Assembly: GCA_033763395.1 (NCBI GenBank)
Contig: JANRKQ010000241.1
Coordinates: 1-64,000 of the forward strand
Reading direction: 5' to 3'
From: Xiheimicrobium sp033763395
Lineage (GTDB): Bacteria; Myxococcota; Myxococcia; Myxococcales; Myxococcaceae
DNA length: 64,000 bases
Shown here: positions 43,126 to 52,076 of the stretch, piece after piece
How the letters are laid out: each line of letters opens with the position of its first letter
How positions within the stretch are numbered: the stretch's first letter is position 1
Translations under genes and position numbers: made by a program
The notes under the pieces: generated by a model
Told to the model about the DNA's origin: nothing
Database searches by the model: none
The model's input: the letters and a program-made list of their open reading frames with translations, nothing else

Positions 43126-44861
43126 CAGGCGAGCACCTCGGCGGGCAGCTCGATGAGCCAGTGCGCGCCTCGCGGCGTGGGCGCGGTGCTGAGCCTGCCC
43201 TTCAAGGGCTGGAGGAGGCTCTGCACCAGCCTCAGTCCGACGCCGGCGTTCCGCTCGAGCGAGAAGCCCTCGGGCAACGCACGCCCGCTGTTCTCGACGC
43301 GCAGCTGAAGGGTCCCTTCCTCGACCGCGGCCCGTACCGCGATGGTGCCCTGCCCCGAATCGGGACCCGGGAGGCCGTGCTTCAAGGCGTTGACGAAGAG
43401 CTCGTTCAGCACGAGTGCCATGGGGACCCCTGACTCCATCTTGAGTTGCAGCCTCCCAGCCTCGACCACCAGTTCAATGTCGGACGCGGGGCGCTGGTGG
43501 GCCCGCGCCACCATCTGCAGAAGCCGTCGAGCGTAGTCCTCGAAGGGGACCGCGGCCAACCGGTTCGACTGGTACAGCACCTCGTGCAGCGCCGCGATGG
43601 CGCGGACGCGGCCCTGCAGGTCGTCGAACGCGCCCTTCGACTCGTCGCCCGTCAGATCATCGGCCTGCAGGCGAATCAAGCTCGAGACGACCTGGAGGTT
43701 GTTCTTCACTCGATGGTGAACCTCCTGCAGCAGGACTTCCTTCTCCTTGAGGCTGGCCTCGAGCGCGCGGCGGGCTTCCCGCTGCTCGGTGACGTCGTGG
43801 ATGAGCTTCGAGATGGCGACGAGCGCGCCGTTCGGTGAACGAATCGGCGTCACGGTCACCACCACGTCGAGCGGGCGGCCAGCCCGGGACTGGTGTCGCG
43901 CCTCGTGCACGAGCGCCGCGTCACCCGAAGGGTACTGGGCCTTCGAGCCGGTCAACCCCTCGAACGAAGCCCCCACGGCCTCGCGCTCCGAGTAGCCGTA
44001 CAGCCGCTCGGCGCCTGCGTTCCAGGTCTGCACGAGTCCGGTCACCGAGACGGCCACGACGGCTTCGCTCGTCGACTTCACGATGTCGGCCATCAGGCTG
44101 CGCTCGACCTCGGCGCGGCCGCGAAGCCGCATCACGCGCACCAGGCCATGGACGTCGTGTTCGACGGTGCTCAAGGTGGCGCGGGTCCAGACGGCGCTGC
44201 CGGCCGCTCCGCGCAGCTCGACGTCGAGCTCGTCTTCGGTCGCTTCGGGCACGGAGGCTGGCCCCAACGCCAGGTCGACCTGCCGCGCGTGCAGGAACAG
44301 GTCGCGGGCGTTCGTGCCGTGGAGCGCTCCGGGTCCGCCGCCCAGCATGGCCTCGAGGCGCGGGTTCGCGAACACGACCCTGCCGTCGCTGAGGCGCACC
44401 AGCAGCACGCCCACCTGCATCTGCTGCAGCACGAGCCGATGGAGCTGCAGGTCGTTCACCGCGCTTGCCAGCTGGTGGTTGGCCGCTTCGAGCTGAGCTG
44501 GGCTCGGCAGGGCCACCGCCTTCGGTACTGCGGGGACGAGCATCACCACCGTGCCGATCGAGGCGAGGGCCGTCAGCGCCTTCACGACACCAGAGGCCCA
44601 GTAGTGCGGTGTCCAGAGGGTGACGACCTCCATCACGTGCGTGCTCCCGCAGGACACGATGAAGGCCGCGAAGGCGCCGAAGACGGGCCTGAGCGGCACG
44701 TCGCTGCGCTTCCGGAGGAACGACACCATCAACGCAGGAATGGCGAAATAGGCCGCCGCGATGAGGACGTCGGACGTGACGTGCAACGCGACGAGGGACG
44801 GGCGCCAGAGGTAGCAGTGGCCGTGCGGCATGAAGCCGGTCGAGTCGAAGAGGTTCCCCAT
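43125..44861 (-). CDS. Sensor histidine kinase with ethylene-receptor-like membrane domain
   Basis: A 578-residue protein from ATG 44861. The first about 125 residues are three membrane helices matching the ethylene-binding domain of plant ETR1 and cyanobacterial Etr1-type proteins: Asp31 in T-S-D-V-L-I, Tyr38 and Pro42 in A-Y-F-A-I-P, and Cys71/His75 in C-G-S-T-H, the pair that binds Cu(I). Two PAS domains follow (about 150-270 and 275-395), then a HisKA_2/HWE-type kinase with E-V-H-H-R-V-K-N-N-L-Q and a late HATPase (N-E-L-F-V-N-A-L-K-H-G). Ligand is not proved; related bacterial domains may sense ethylene or use copper for other signals. Overlaps the receiver-kinase gene. Confidence 0.9.
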   Translation of the reverse strand: MGNLFDSTGFMPHGHCYLWRPSLVALHVTSDVLIAAAYFAIPALMVSFLRKRSDVPLRPVFGAFAAFIVSCGSTHVMEVVTLWTPHYWASGVVKALTALASIGTVVMLVPAVPKAVALPSPAQLEAANHQLASAVNDLQLHRLVLQQMQVGVLLVRLSDGRVVFANPRLEAMLGGGPGALHGTNARDLFLHARQVDLALGPASVPEATEDELDVELRGAAGSAVWTRATLSTVEHDVHGLVRVMRLRGRAEVERSLMADIVKSTSEAVVAVSVTGLVQTWNAGAERLYGYSEREAVGASFEGLTGSKAQYPSGDAALVHEARHQSRAGRPLDVVVTVTPIRSPNGALVAISKLIHDVTEQREARRALEASLKEKEVLLQEVHHRVKNNLQVVSSLIRLQADDLTGDESKGAFDDLQGRVRAIAALHEVLYQSNRLAAVPFEDYARRLLQMVARAHQRPASDIELVVEAGRLQLKMESGVPMALVLNELFVNALKHGLPGPDSGQGTIAVRAAVEEGTLQLRVENSGRALPEGFSLERNAGVGLRLVQSLLQPLKGRLSTAPTPRGAHWLIELPAEVLA

Positions 44862-44979
44862 GGGGCGTGACTTGACCCGAGGTCGTTGGCGCGGTCGAGG
44901 GGCGTTCGCGACCAATGACACGAGTGCGCCGGGGCGGGGCGTTGTGGAGCGAAAGCAGGCCGCGCCCGCGGCAGCTGGT

Positions 44980-46110
44980 TCAGCGTGGGTGGGCGATGCG
45001 CTGGGCCGGCGTGAGCGCGCGCAGGCTCCACACGGCGCCCGCCAGCACCACTGCCGCGCCCACGATGACGGCCGGCAGCGCCGACGCCGTGTCCTCTTCA
45101 CCGGCGAACGCGCGCGAGAGCCCGAACGAGATGAGGTTGTTCAGCAGGTGCGCCATCGCGCCCGGCACGACGCTCCCGGCCCGGTGCGCGCCCCAGCCGA
45201 GGAAGCAGCCGACGCCGAAGGCGAAGAGGCCCTGCCGCACGTCCATGTGCCAGAGGCCAAAGAGGGCCGCGGTGAAGACGATGCCCTTCACCGTGCCCCA
45301 GCGCTCGACGAAGCGCGTCTGCACGTAGCCGCGGAACAGCAGCTCTTCGAGCACGCCAGGCATCACCGCGCCCACCAGCACCAGCCCCGCGAAGCTCACG
45401 AGGGACTGCTGCGACGCCTTCGAGAACAGCTCGAGCATGCCGCTCTTCGGGAAGCCCGCCACGTCGAGCACCCCGACGGTGAGCGGCCCGATGCACAGCG
45501 TGCCCACGAGGAGCAGCGGCACCAGCACCCAGCGCGGCGGCTCGTCGCTCCAGCGCAGGCGCTCGGACAGGCTCGGCGCGGCGTCCTTCAGCAGCCCTGG
45601 CAGCTTCCACAACGAGAGCCCCATCGCGCTCTGCGACACCAGCGCCGACACGATGAGGAACCAGGGGTCGCCCATGAGCGCCGTCATCAGGTTCTCGGGC
45701 CTGGTGCCGCGCGCGATGAGCAGGACGCCGAAGAACCCACCCACGACGCCACCCAGAATGAGGGTGAGGCCCTGGGAGGTGAGCAGCACCACGGCGACGG
45801 GCCCGAGCGCTGGCTTCGTCGGTGCAGCCGGGGGCGGTGGCGCGACGGCTGGAGCCTCGGGTGCAGCTGGTCGAAGGGCGACACGCTCTGGTTCGACTGC
45901 CGCGCCTGACACCGGCAGCACGGCCCCTCCGCCTGGCGCGCCCGTCGGTGCAGCGTCGCCCCACGCAGAGGTCGCTGGGCGGGTGAAGTCACCCGGTCCG
46001 ACCGCGTGCTCGTCCCTCACAGGCCGCTCGGCCGCGCGCGGTGTCCGGGCGTCCACGCCAGCCGCCTCGTCGGGCGACGGCACCCCGGGCCCTTCAGTGG
46101 TGTTCGACAT
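44980..46110 (-). CDS. CPBP family intramembrane metalloprotease
   Basis: A 376-residue protein with a 100-residue Pro/Ala-rich cytoplasmic tail at the N-terminus and about eight membrane helices. The CAAX-protease/bacteriocin-processing (Rce1-like) motifs are present: E-E-L-L-F-R-G, F-G-L-W-H-M, and A-H-L-L-N-N. These glutamates and histidines form the active site in the membrane. Substrate unknown; bacterial CPBP proteins process small peptides or act in protein sorting. It is 21 bp after the kinase gene at 46132 on the same strand, so co-transcription is likely. Confidence 0.9.
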   Translation of the reverse strand: MSNTTEGPGVPSPDEAAGVDARTPRAAERPVRDEHAVGPGDFTRPATSAWGDAAPTGAPGGGAVLPVSGAAVEPERVALRPAAPEAPAVAPPPPAAPTKPALGPVAVVLLTSQGLTLILGGVVGGFFGVLLIARGTRPENLMTALMGDPWFLIVSALVSQSAMGLSLWKLPGLLKDAAPSLSERLRWSDEPPRWVLVPLLLVGTLCIGPLTVGVLDVAGFPKSGMLELFSKASQQSLVSFAGLVLVGAVMPGVLEELLFRGYVQTRFVERWGTVKGIVFTAALFGLWHMDVRQGLFAFGVGCFLGWGAHRAGSVVPGAMAHLLNNLISFGLSRAFAGEEDTASALPAVIVGAAVVLAGAVWSLRALTPAQRIAHPR

Positions 46111-46131
46111 CGACCCCCCTCGTGGTCGCTC

Positions 46132-48036
46132 CTAGCGTGAACCCTTCTTGGGCGGAGTCGGCGCCGGCGTGGGCTTCTTCACGGCCGGTGGCAGCGGCGG
46201 CTTCACCGGCGGCTTCGTCACCGCCACCACGGGCGCTGGCTTCACGGGAGGCTTCGCCGTCACCACCGGCCGAGGAGTCGCCGTCGGCTTCTTCGGCGGC
46301 TCCGGCAGGTCCTCGACCTCGACCTCGAGCGGCGGCGCAGGCGGCGGCGTGAGCACCGACGTCACCGCGCGGCCCTCCATCGTCAGCTGCGCGAAGCGGC
46401 AGGCGCCCTCGAGGCAGCCCACGGCGGCGCGCGGCGTCTCACCGAGCACGTTCTTCCAGTAGGGCCCCAGGTGGAGCCCGTCGCCCAGCACCCGCGCGTC
46501 ACGCCCTTCTCCGATGACGGCGAACAGCTCGCCCGTCGAGGCGTCGAGCCGCAGCTCGGCCACCTGGCCCGTCGTCGACGTCGGCAGCGGGGCCTGCATC
46601 TGGCCCTGCTTGTCGGGGCCGAGGTTCCACTCCATCACCGGCTGGCCGCCCGAGCCCGAGAGGATGAGCATCACCGAGCGCCCGCCGGTGCCCAGCAGCA
46701 TGAGCGCGCTGCGCGCCTCGGGTCTGGGCCCCCGGAAGAGCGCGAGGAGGGGCTCGAGCGACGAGGCCTCGCTCGCCTGCGTGTCCACCTTCGCCGAGAG
46801 CCGCAGGCCTTCACCTTCCACCGGCGCGTCGACGAGGGCGTGGCCGCCGGGCGCGTCGTCTGGCTCCCCGAAGCGCACGCCTCCCTGCTCGAACGTCACC
46901 GGCCGCCCGCGCGCCATCACGCTGATGGTGTCGGGGCCTTCGCCCAGCGTCAGCGTGCGCGTCTCCTTGTCGAGGCGGCCGGGCGTCGAGGTGGGAAAGC
47001 TCGCGCCGTCGTCGCGCAAGAGCTCCTGCGCCGCCGGCTTTCGTGAGGCCTCGGCCCGCGCGCGGAAGAAGACGGTGCCGACGATGACGGCCGCGAACCC
47101 CACCAGCGCCATCGCCCCGACGCGCGCCGCCTTCTGCAGGCGCTCCCGGGCCAGCCGCAGCAGCCGGCGGGCCTTCGTCTCCTTTGACGGCATGGGCGCC
47201 GTCGTCGTCATCGGCACCAGCGTCTCGAGCTCGGCGAGGAACGCGCCCACCGAGGGGTAGCGGTCCTCCGGCGCAGGCTTGAGGCAGCGCGCGACGATGC
47301 CGTCGAGGCGCTTGTCGACGCCCGGCTTCTTCACCGACGGTGGGTCGAAGTGCCCCAGCGGGAGCTCGCCGGTGAGCAGCTCGTACAGCATGACGCCCAG
47401 GGCATAGAGGTCGGCCCGGGGGCCCGCCGTCTTCGCGTCGACGCGTTGCTCCGGCGCCATGTACGAGGCGGTGCCCATCGCCACGTTCGTCTGGGTGAGG
47501 TTCTGCGGCGTCTGCCCGGACTTCTCGTCGAACCCGGCGAGCCCGAAGTCGGTCACCTTCGGAATGCCGCCCGCCTGCTCGTCGAAGAGAATGTTCTCGG
47601 GCTTGAGGTCGCGGTGAATGACGCCCCGGTGGTGCGCGTAGTCGATGGCGCGGGCCACCTGAGCGAGCGTCTTGAGCGCCGTCATCGCGTCGAAGTCGGG
47701 GTCGCGCATGCGCTCGCGCAGCGCCGGGCCGTCGACGAACTCCATCACCAGGTAATACGTCTCGGCCGACTTCCCGCGGTCGACGATGCTGACGATGTTG
47801 GGGTGCCGCAGGGTGGCGAGGGCCGCGGCCTCTTTCTCGAAGCGGGCCACGAACTGCTCGTCGCGCGCCAGCTCGGGCTTGAGGAGCTTCACCGCCACGG
47901 TGCGGCCCAGCGACAGCTGCACGGCCTGGTGCACCTCGCCCATGCCGCCCTTGCCGACGAGCTGCACCAGCCGATAGCCGGAAATGAGGTCGTCCTGGCG
48001 AACGCGGGCGACGGCGGTGTCTGCCGGGACGGTCAT
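46132..48036 (-). CDS. Membrane-anchored Ser/Thr protein kinase
   Basis: A 634-residue Hanks-type kinase. Kinase domain (about 18-275): G-K-G-G-M-G-E-V (P-loop), V-A-V-K-L-L-K (Lys), H-R-D-L-K-P-E-N (catalytic loop), D-F-G-L-A (DFG), M-A-P-E-Q. A single membrane helix near residue 310 leads to an extracytoplasmic beta-rich domain of about 230 residues with a jelly-roll-like look, and a Pro/Lys-rich C-terminal tail (P-P-V-K-P repeats). The outer part may bind an envelope ligand. The kinase and CPBP protease genes form a likely operon. Confidence 0.92.
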   Translation of the reverse strand: MTVPADTAVARVRQDDLISGYRLVQLVGKGGMGEVHQAVQLSLGRTVAVKLLKPELARDEQFVARFEKEAAALATLRHPNIVSIVDRGKSAETYYLVMEFVDGPALRERMRDPDFDAMTALKTLAQVARAIDYAHHRGVIHRDLKPENILFDEQAGGIPKVTDFGLAGFDEKSGQTPQNLTQTNVAMGTASYMAPEQRVDAKTAGPRADLYALGVMLYELLTGELPLGHFDPPSVKKPGVDKRLDGIVARCLKPAPEDRYPSVGAFLAELETLVPMTTTAPMPSKETKARRLLRLARERLQKAARVGAMALVGFAAVIVGTVFFRARAEASRKPAAQELLRDDGASFPTSTPGRLDKETRTLTLGEGPDTISVMARGRPVTFEQGGVRFGEPDDAPGGHALVDAPVEGEGLRLSAKVDTQASEASSLEPLLALFRGPRPEARSALMLLGTGGRSVMLILSGSGGQPVMEWNLGPDKQGQMQAPLPTSTTGQVAELRLDASTGELFAVIGEGRDARVLGDGLHLGPYWKNVLGETPRAAVGCLEGACRFAQLTMEGRAVTSVLTPPPAPPLEVEVEDLPEPPKKPTATPRPVVTAKPPVKPAPVVAVTKPPVKPPLPPAVKKPTPAPTPPKKGSR

Positions 48037-48165
48037 GACGGTATGCCGGCAAGCCCGGCCACACGTCTTTCTATGTCGAAACCGGTCGCGGCGCTGCGTT
48101 CTGCGGTGGGCTCAGGCGGCCGGTCCCCACATGGGCGCACAGCGTCCAGAAAGAAAGGCCAGCCA

Positions 48166-48642
48166 ATGACTCGTCGTCTCTTTCAGTCGGTCGTCGTCCT
48201 CGCCGCAGTCTCGGGCACCACCGCGCTCGCGCAGGGCTTCGGGCCGCCGCCTGGTGGAATGCCCGGGGCGCACCCGGGCGGGCCTCCGCCGGTGGCGCTC
48301 ATCGTGTCCTCACCGCACGGGAGCCGCCTGCTCGAGCAGGCCCAGGTGCCGAAGGAACTCATCGCGAAGGTCGAGGCGCTGCGCGCGCAGTTCGACGAGG
48401 CGCTGCGGAGCCAGGAGCAGACGCTCAAGGGGCTCCACGAGCAGGTGCGCGCGCAGCTCGAGCAGGGCGGCGACGAGGCCACGGTGGTGGCGCTCCTCGA
48501 GAAGGCGGCGCCGCTGGAACTCGAGGTGAAGAAGCTGCGCACGGTGCAGGCGCTGCGCGTGCGCGCCGTGCTGGGAGACGCGTGGATGCAGCGGCTCCGC
48601 CGAGGTGCTGCCGAAGCCCGGTGGCCGGTTCGGCCCGCCTGA
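48166..48642 (+). CDS. CpxP/Spy-like periplasmic protein
   Basis: A 158-residue exported protein with signal peptide (MTRRLFQSVVVLAAVSGTTALAQG), then a Gly/Pro/His-rich segment. About 100 helical residues follow with E-x-x-x-K-V-E-A-L-R and K-K-L-R-T-V-Q-A, resembling the helical hairpins of CpxP/Spy-type chaperones and heavy-metal sensors, where the last long helix ends with L-R-R. ATG 48166 is chosen because the frame upstream to 47350 runs over the opposite-strand kinase. Divergent from that kinase gene. Confidence 0.7.
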   Translation: MTRRLFQSVVVLAAVSGTTALAQGFGPPPGGMPGAHPGGPPPVALIVSSPHGSRLLEQAQVPKELIAKVEALRAQFDEALRSQEQTLKGLHEQVRAQLEQGGDEATVVALLEKAAPLELEVKKLRTVQALRVRAVLGDAWMQRLRRGAAEARWPVRPA

Positions 48643-48705
48643 GCCGCGCTGAGGCCTCGTCTCGGGGGTGGGCGTCATGTTGCCCGCCTGTGTAACGTTC
48701 GTTCG

Positions 48706-48870
48706 ATGTCAGAGAACGCATGGGGCGGGCTGTTGCTTCGAACGCAGGCGAAGCGATGGACCGAGATCGTTCCGCAGGTGCTCGCACCCTTCGAGGCGAT
48801 GATCGACGTCGAGCGGCTCGACGTCGCCGTGCTCCTGGGGACCTGCACCAGCGAGTGGACGAAGGCCTGA
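48706..48870 (+). CDS. Possible small protein (54 aa)
   Basis: ATG 48706 to TGA 48870. It encodes a compact amphipathic peptide (W-T-E-I-V-P-Q-V-L-A-P-F-E-A-M-I-D) with good third-position GC, and it ends 13 bp before the next gene. No signal, no known domain, no obvious ribosome site. It could be a real short gene or a remnant of a longer one. Confidence 0.35.
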   Translation: MSENAWGGLLLRTQAKRWTEIVPQVLAPFEAMIDVERLDVAVLLGTCTSEWTKA

Positions 48871-48883
48871 CGGGCCTGCTTCG

Positions 48884-50056
48884 ATGACCGCTCCGATGGA
48901 GCCGCGCACGCGCCTCATCCTCACCACCTTCGCGGTCACGCTCGCCGTTGGCGTGGGCTCTGGCTGGGCCATCGGCCGAAAGACCATCGCGCGGCCAGCC
49001 CCGCTGCCTGAACCGGCTCGGCCCACCCCGACGGCCCCCGTCGCTCCGCAGAAGCCCCCGCTCCCGCCCGAGACGGTGCAGTTGCTGACCGACCTCGGCT
49101 CCGCCGACACGGCCACCTGGCGCGAGGCGATCGTTCGCCTGGCCTTCACCCGGCCGTTTCCCGAGTCCGAGCTCGGGCTTCTGAGCCGCTCCAGGCTCCA
49201 GCCGCGCGTGCTCGAGGTGCTCGACGCCGCGCTCGGCCAGTGCCTGCCCCTCGACGACGTGAAGAACGACGCCCTGCGTGAGCTGCTGGCGCCCACGCTG
49301 GCGGCCGCGCGCGCGCGCCTGAAAGACGACCTGCTCGTCCGCTCCGGAGACTTCGACACCCAGCGGCCTGCACCCGAGACGGGCGTGGCCATCGCGGTCG
49401 CGCTGCAGGCGCTGCGCTCGAGTGACGAACAGCAGGTGGTGCGCGGGCTGCGGGCCATCGAGCGCGCGAAGCCGGCCTGCGCGAAGGAGCGCGTGCGCGC
49501 GCTGCTCGGCAATGGCGCCATGGTGGCCGACGTCGACCGGGCGACGGCGCGGGTGAGCGAGGTGGCGGACGAGGCGCTGCGTGCGCTGCCCGCCGGGACG
49601 ACGCCGCTGGCCGGGCTCGAGGCCGTGCTGCGCGACACGCCGGTGTTCGAGACCGTGCGAGAGGTGGTGCCCGAGGCCGTGCGGGCCGAGTCCGTCGACG
49701 CGTGGTTCGAGCTCGCGCGGCCGGTCTGGCGCGCCTTCTGGGCGCTCGCTGACGGCGGCACGCCCTCGGAGGAGGCGTGGCGGGTACGCACCCACGAGCT
49801 GCTGGGCTTCCGTGAGACGCGCAGGCTCCACCCCCGCGGTCGCTCCCTGCTGCACGTCATCGGGAGACCGTCGGTGGCATGTCAGGTGTCGACGCGCGAG
49901 CTGGTCGAGGCTTTCGCGAAGCTCCCCTTCGACTACGAGGGCGACGCACCCCGCGACGAAGTGCGGCTCGTGTGCGTGAGCCTCGGCGGCGCACCGGTGC
50001 TCGACCGCTGGTTCACCTTCGAGCCCGGTGATGAGCTCACCATCGAGGTGCTGTGA
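48884..50056 (+). CDS. Hypothetical membrane-anchored helical protein
   Basis: A 390-residue protein with one N-terminal membrane helix (L-I-L-T-T-F-A-V-T-L-A-V-G-V-G-S-G) and a Pro-rich stretch at residues 36-62. The remainder is helical with many short paired helices (A-I-V-R-L-A-F, A-L-R-E-L-L-A-P, A-I-V/A-L-Q-A-L-R), an arrangement that suggests a HEAT-like solenoid in the periplasm. Five Cys are scattered in it. No family recognised. Confidence 0.7.
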   Translation: MTAPMEPRTRLILTTFAVTLAVGVGSGWAIGRKTIARPAPLPEPARPTPTAPVAPQKPPLPPETVQLLTDLGSADTATWREAIVRLAFTRPFPESELGLLSRSRLQPRVLEVLDAALGQCLPLDDVKNDALRELLAPTLAAARARLKDDLLVRSGDFDTQRPAPETGVAIAVALQALRSSDEQQVVRGLRAIERAKPACAKERVRALLGNGAMVADVDRATARVSEVADEALRALPAGTTPLAGLEAVLRDTPVFETVREVVPEAVRAESVDAWFELARPVWRAFWALADGGTPSEEAWRVRTHELLGFRETRRLHPRGRSLLHVIGRPSVACQVSTRELVEAFAKLPFDYEGDAPRDEVRLVCVSLGGAPVLDRWFTFEPGDELTIEVL

Positions 50057-50159
50057 TGCTGCGCACGGTGACCTCGGCGCGTCAGCGCAGCGCTCGGACT
50101 CGTGGAGGCCCCTGTGCCCACCAGGCGGCGCGCACAGGCCGAACAACCGAGGCTCACGC

Positions 50160-50852
50160 ATGACTCCGCTGCTGCTCTCGCTGGTGCTCGCGACCTCCTT
50201 CGTCCCTGACAGGACGGGACCTGAGGTGAGCGCTCCGCAGTGTCACGGCCTCTTTGCGCTCATCCAGGCTGGAGACGTCGAGGGGGTACGCGCGGGCCTC
50301 ACGCCCGAGACCGTCGATGCGCCTGGCACCGGGCGGTGCTCGAAGCGAACGCCGCTCCTCGCCGCCGCCCAGTGGGGGCAGGCCGACCTCGTCGAACTCT
50401 TGCTGGGCCTCGGCGCCGACGTGAACTTCACCGTGGTGGAGCGGGAGGGCGCGCTCAAGGGGCGCGTGACGGCCGAGTGCCTCGCCCGCGCGTTCGGACA
50501 CGACGCGGTCGGCGCACTGCTCCGCAAGCGGGGCGCGCAGGACACGCGCGATGGGTGCCTCAAGCGCGCGGCCCTGTTCGCCGCCGTCTCGCGCGAGGAC
50601 CCGGTGCGGCTCGCGAAAGAACGAAAGGCTGGAAATCGGCTGCCCGTGGCGCAGCTCCTCGACGCGGTCCGTGGCGTCGACTGCGGCGCCGCGCCGGCGT
50701 ACTGCACCGAGCTGGTTCGCCACCTGCCGAAGGAGCCGTCGGACACCCGCGACGAGGCGCTCGACGAGCTCGAAGCCTGGGTCGAGGTGGTGCCGGCGCT
50801 CCGTCAACAGCTCTCGGCCGTTCGGCGCGCTGGCGACGGTCGGCCTCGCTGA
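50160..50852 (+). CDS. Exported ankyrin-repeat protein
   Basis: A 230-residue protein with a short signal-like N-terminus (MTPLLLSLVLATSF). Two to three ankyrin units are visible: L-F-A-L-I-Q-A-G-D-V-E-G-V, then T-P-L-L-A-A-A-Q-W-G-Q-A-D-L-V-E-L-L-L with G-A-D-V-N, and F-G-H-D-A-V-G-A-L-L. Ankyrin repeats bind proteins. Six Cys in the mature part may form disulfides. The C-terminal helices are Glu-rich. Start at ATG 50160; the frame upstream is unrelated. No partner is apparent. Confidence 0.75.
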   Translation: MTPLLLSLVLATSFVPDRTGPEVSAPQCHGLFALIQAGDVEGVRAGLTPETVDAPGTGRCSKRTPLLAAAQWGQADLVELLLGLGADVNFTVVEREGALKGRVTAECLARAFGHDAVGALLRKRGAQDTRDGCLKRAALFAAVSREDPVRLAKERKAGNRLPVAQLLDAVRGVDCGAAPAYCTELVRHLPKEPSDTRDEALDELEAWVEVVPALRQQLSAVRRAGDGRPR

Positions 50853-51142
50853 GGCGCGGGGCTCGTTCGACCCGCTTCTGCCGCCTGACCCGTAGCCCGC
50901 TCGAGCGAGCTCCGCGCTTTCGTGAAGGTCGCGCGGCGGCACCACGCTTGCTGTGGGTAAGGACGACTGTCTCTCTCCTCCCGGGAGCCTCTGGTGCACG
51001 TCGCAGTCGAACATCGACTCACTGACGTCGTTCTTTCGGTCGGCCGGGTCGGCGAACGCCGCACGACGCCCCCCATCCGCGCAGGGCGTGCGATGTTTCA
51101 CACCCGTGACGCGCGGCGGGTTGTGTGGTCTGGAGGCGCGCG

Positions 51143-51607
51143 ATGAAGCCGCTCGAGCCAGCGTCGTGCTGTGTCGCCCGGGGCACCCGGGTGCGGACCC
51201 GTGATGGAGAGAAGGCGGTCGAGTTCCTCCGGGTTGGCGACGAAGTGACGGCGGTCGACCCGCTGTCCGGTCGCCGCGTGAGTACGCGGGTGGTGGACGT
51301 GCGGGTGAGCCGCCGCGAGTGTCTGTCGCTGCGCAGCGCCACCGTCACGATGGAGTGCACCACCGACCACCACCTCTTCGACCCCGACGCGCAGGCGTTC
51401 GCCGACGCGGGCGATTGGGCGCTGGGCAAGCGGTCGCACGTCACCGAGGTGCCCGAGGATGACGACGAGCCCCTGCGCGCGGTGGCCGTTTCGAGCGACG
51501 CCCGCTACGTCACCGTGCTCGACGTGTTCGACGTCGCGGTGGAAGACGCGCTCCACACCTTCGTGGCCAACGGGCTGCTGGTGGGCGACGCCACACGCGC
51601 TGCCTGA
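51143..51607 (+). CDS. Stand-alone Hint (intein/hedgehog-like) domain protein
   Basis: A 154-residue protein (GGAGG six bases before ATG 51143) that is almost entirely one Hint domain. Block A: C-C-V-A-R-G-T-R-V-R-T with nucleophile candidate Cys9 or Cys10, so only eight or nine residues precede the splice point. Block B-like: T-T-D-H-H-L-F. C-terminal block: H-T-F-V-A-N-G-L-L-V-G-D. The last Asn needed for splicing (usual V-H-N) is replaced by Gly-Asp, and almost no C-terminal partner follows. It could do N-terminal cleavage or thioester chemistry but not standard splicing. Not linked to any toxin or phage gene here. Confidence 0.8.
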   Translation: MKPLEPASCCVARGTRVRTRDGEKAVEFLRVGDEVTAVDPLSGRRVSTRVVDVRVSRRECLSLRSATVTMECTTDHHLFDPDAQAFADAGDWALGKRSHVTEVPEDDDEPLRAVAVSSDARYVTVLDVFDVAVEDALHTFVANGLLVGDATRAA

Positions 51608-51668
51608 GGGACGTGACTGAAGGACGTGACGCTCCACGCCTCGAAGCGGGCGTGGTAGTTCCTCCGTC

Positions 51669-52076
51669 ATGCGTCGCCTCGCTCTCGTCCTCGCGCTCGT
51701 CACCTCGACGCAGGCCCTCGCTTCGCCGTCGCAGCGGTCGCTCGTCTCTGGCGTGGGCGTCGGCCTCATCGGGCTCGGCGTGGGCGCGCTGGGCTTCAGC
51801 GTCGGGCAGTTCATCACCTGGGGCGAGGGGCAGGTCACCGTCGCCGCCTTCAACCAACGGCCGCTCGAGTCAGCCGACGAAGCGGTGAGCTACCGGTACT
51901 TTCTCGATGCGCGCCAGCGCGTCTTCACCGTCGGCCTCGTCGCCGGCATCGCAGGCGCCGTCCTCGTCGCTGGCGGGGTGGTGGCGCTGGTGCTCGACCG
52001 GCCGCAGCCGGCGGTGTCGTTGTTCGCGGCGCCGACCGGCGACGGCGGTGTGCTGGGCCTGTCGGGCCGATTCTGA
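51669..52076 (+). CDS. Small exported membrane protein, unknown
   Basis: A 135-residue protein with a signal peptide (MRRLALVLALVTSTQALA) and two further hydrophobic helices (V-S-G-V-G-V-G-L-I-G-L-G-V-G-A-L-G-F and V-G-L-V-A-G-I-A-G-A-V-L-V), separated by a 40-residue polar loop with Y-R-Y-F-L-D-A-R-Q. Glycine spacing in both helices suits tight helix packing. No family recognised. Confidence 0.7.
   Translation: MRRLALVLALVTSTQALASPSQRSLVSGVGVGLIGLGVGALGFSVGQFITWGEGQVTVAAFNQRPLESADEAVSYRYFLDARQRVFTVGLVAGIAGAVLVAGGVVALVLDRPQPAVSLFAAPTGDGGVLGLSGRF

Noticed and set aside
48166..48642. Extension of the CpxP-like gene back to 47350
   Set aside because: That part overlaps the oppositely oriented kinase gene and would place the signal peptide inside the protein.
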